Shown here piece after piece: positions 62,652 through 64,000 of a DNA stretch of 64,000 nucleotides. The DNA comes from Falsiroseomonas tokyonensis. Its GTDB lineage: Bacteria > Pseudomonadota > Alphaproteobacteria > Acetobacterales > Acetobacteraceae. The stretch lies in assembly GCF_019024325.1 (NCBI RefSeq), contig NZ_JAFNJS010000001.1, positions 186,001 through 250,000 on the forward strand, written 5' to 3'. Each line of letters starts with the position of its first letter. Position 1 is the first letter of the stretch. The notes beneath the pieces are model-generated. The model worked only from the letters and a program-made list of their open reading frames with translations. It made no database searches and had not been told where the DNA came from. The translations under genes and the position numbers were made by a program.

Positions 62652-64000
62652 ATGGCGCTGTTCGATGCCCTGACGACGACCCAGATCGGCCAGCTGACGA
62701 CGACGACCATCGCCGCGCTGACCACCACCGAGGTCCGCTCGCTGGCGACGACTCAGATTGCCGCCCTGACCACGACACAGGTCACCGCCCTGGCCTCCAC
62801 CCATCTCGGCGCGCTGCACAGCACGCAGGCGGCGGCGCTGGAGACGACGGATCTCGCGGTGCTCGGCACGGCGCAAATCCGCGGCCTGGTCTCCACGCAG
62901 CTGACCGCGCTGAGCACGACGCAGCTGGGCGCCATCACCACGACGCAGATCGGCGCCCTCACCTCCACCCAGGCCAGCGTGCTGACCACCACCCAGGTGG
63001 CGGCGCTGACCACCACGCAGATCGGCGGGCTCGGCACCACCCAGGTGACGGGCCTGAGTTCGCAGCAGCTGGCGGCGCTGACCACCACCCAGGTGGGCGC
63101 GCTGACCTCGACCCAGCTGGGCGCTATCGGCGTCACCAAGATCCGCGGGCTGGAGACGACGGACCTCGCCGCGCTGACCACGACGCAGATCGCGGGCCTG
63201 ACGACGGCGCAGCTGGCGGGCCTCACCGCCACCCAGGCGGCGGCGCTGGAGACCACGGACCTGGTGGCGCTCACCACCACGCAGCTGCGCGGCCTGGCCA
63301 GCACCCAGCTCGCCGCGCTGACCACCACCCAGGCGGCGGCGCTCACCACCACGCAGCTCACCTCGCTGACCACCACCCAGATGGCGTCGCTGACCACGAC
63401 GCAGATGGCGGCGCTGACCACCACGCAGGTCGCGGCACTCGGCACCACGCAGGTGGGCGGGCTGACCTCGGCCCAGATCGGCGCGCTGAGCACGACGCAG
63501 GTGGGCGTGCTGACCTCCACCCAGATCGGCGCCATCGCCACCGGCCAGATCCGCGGCATCGAGACGACGGACCTGGCCGCGCTGACCACCACCCAGGTCG
63601 CGGGCCTGACGGCGACGCAGCTCGGCGCGCTGAGCGCGACGCAGATCGTGGCGCTGGAGACCACGGACCTGGCCGCGCTGACCACGACGCAGCTGCGCGG
63701 CCTGACCACCACGCAGATGGCGGCGCTGACCACGACGCAGGCCGCGGCGCTGACCACCACGCAGATCGGCGCGCTGGCCAATACGCAGGTGGCGGGGCTG
63801 AGCTCGCTGCAGCTGCCGGTGCTGACCACGACGCAGATCGGCGCCCTGACCTCGACCCAGATCGGCAGCATCAGCAGCATCGCGCTGCGCGGCATGGAGA
63901 CGACGGATCTCGCCGCGCTGACCACCACCCAGGTGGCGGGCCTGACGGCGACGCAGATCGGCGCGCTCACCACCACCCAGGCGGTGGCGCTGGAGACGAC
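62652..64000 (+). CDS. Thr-rich octapeptide-repeat protein, open at the window end
   Basis: The frame runs from ATG 62652 (MALFDALTTTQIGQL) without a stop to base 64000, at least 449 codons. From residue 4 it consists only of eight-residue, 24-base repeats with consensus [LIVA]-x-x-L-[TS]-T-T-Q; 55 full copies are visible. Variants recur in order: xxxLETTD at repeats 8, 25, 42 and 56, and (I/L)RG(L/I/M)ETTD at 21, 38 and 52, giving a 17-repeat (408-base) super-period, once shortened to 14. No signal peptide, Cys or aromatic residues occur in the array. TTxQ fits a helix N-cap, so short helices are possible, but the fold is unknown. GGGAG eight bases upstream selects this ATG over 62646. A surface or secreted role is inferred. 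Confidence 0.85.
   Translation, partial: MALFDALTTTQIGQLTTTTIAALTTTEVRSLATTQIAALTTTQVTALASTHLGALHSTQAAALETTDLAVLGTAQIRGLVSTQLTALSTTQLGAITTTQIGALTSTQASVLTTTQVAALTTTQIGGLGTTQVTGLSSQQLAALTTTQVGALTSTQLGAIGVTKIRGLETTDLAALTTTQIAGLTTAQLAGLTATQAAALETTDLVALTTTQLRGLASTQLAALTTTQAAALTTTQLTSLTTTQMASLTTTQMAALTTTQVAALGTTQVGGLTSAQIGALSTTQVGVLTSTQIGAIATGQIRGIETTDLAALTTTQVAGLTATQLGALSATQIVALETTDLAALTTTQLRGLTTTQMAALTTTQAAALTTTQIGALANTQVAGLSSLQLPVLTTTQIGALTSTQIGSISSIALRGMETTDLAALTTTQVAGLTATQIGALTTTQAVALET

Noticed and set aside
62753-63976. Minus-strand open frame of 407 codons, Val/Cys/Ser-rich
   Set aside because: It is the complement of the octapeptide repeat array. The plus-strand frame has a ribosome site, a regular repeat and continues past the window, and the complement has a composition unlike any real protein.

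Overview
The window is very G+C-rich, densely coded DNA. Orphan tripartite-tricarboxylate (Bug) binding proteins, a stand-alone CoxL-type subunit, the MBL/FAD-monooxygenase/DUF2783 trio, an MlaEFD operon, an A2M-pbpC pair and GC-rich intergenic palindromes fit an alphaproteobacterium of the Acetobacteraceae, Roseomonas-like. That placement is inferred from gene content and style; there is no rRNA in the window to confirm it. No tRNA, rRNA, CRISPR array or complete insertion sequence was seen.

Layout. 1-7.3 kb: end of an Ldh-family oxidoreductase, a 2OG-Fe(II) oxygenase, a SpoU-type RNA methyltransferase, an amine oxidase, then a tightly overlapped four-gene lipid transport operon (STAS-MlaE, MlaF, MlaD, PqiC-like lipoprotein). 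7.6-13.5 kb: a DUF2939 protein, a small RTX protein with a double-glycine-like leader, the MBL/monooxygenase/DUF2783 operon divergent from a Crp/Fnr regulator, and a secreted protein with a duplicated domain. 13.6-22.4 kb (minus strand): molybdopterin dehydrogenase large subunit, RND pump and adaptor, leuD-leuC. 22.4-34 kb: organic-acid catabolism genes: an SMP-30 gene broken by one in-frame stop, RibD-like reductase, Bug protein/IclR/CaiB operon, second Bug protein, amidohydrolase, universal stress protein, a 44-residue CxxCH protein, MFS carrier, GlcD-like oxidase and HpaI-type aldolase.

34-40.3 kb is a glycan-related island: a fused GT4-GT2 glycosyltransferase, an Asp2-like alpha/beta hydrolase and three proteins sharing a C-terminal 'VRGWA...SPW' domain, two of which also carry galectin-like beta-sandwich signatures. 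It ends in four tandem hairpins filling a convergent intergenic region. 40.5-49.5 kb: PfkB kinase and RluA-type synthase with overlapping divergent start codons, then pbpC and a large alpha-2-macroglobulin.

49.7-64 kb may be the most interesting part. It runs from a UDP-glucuronate decarboxylase-like enzyme and a HlyB/HlyD type I secretion pair, through a GGDEF-EAL protein, a GST and two SAM methyltransferases, to two tandem TPR/GT41 (SPINDLY/OGT-like) glycosyltransferases. Divergent from these is an open-ended Thr-rich protein built almost wholly of octapeptide repeats (consensus xxxLTTTQ, at least 55 copies, 17-repeat super-period). I propose, as inference only, that the repeat protein is a surface or secreted substrate O-glycosylated by the adjacent GT41 enzymes and possibly exported by the type I system.
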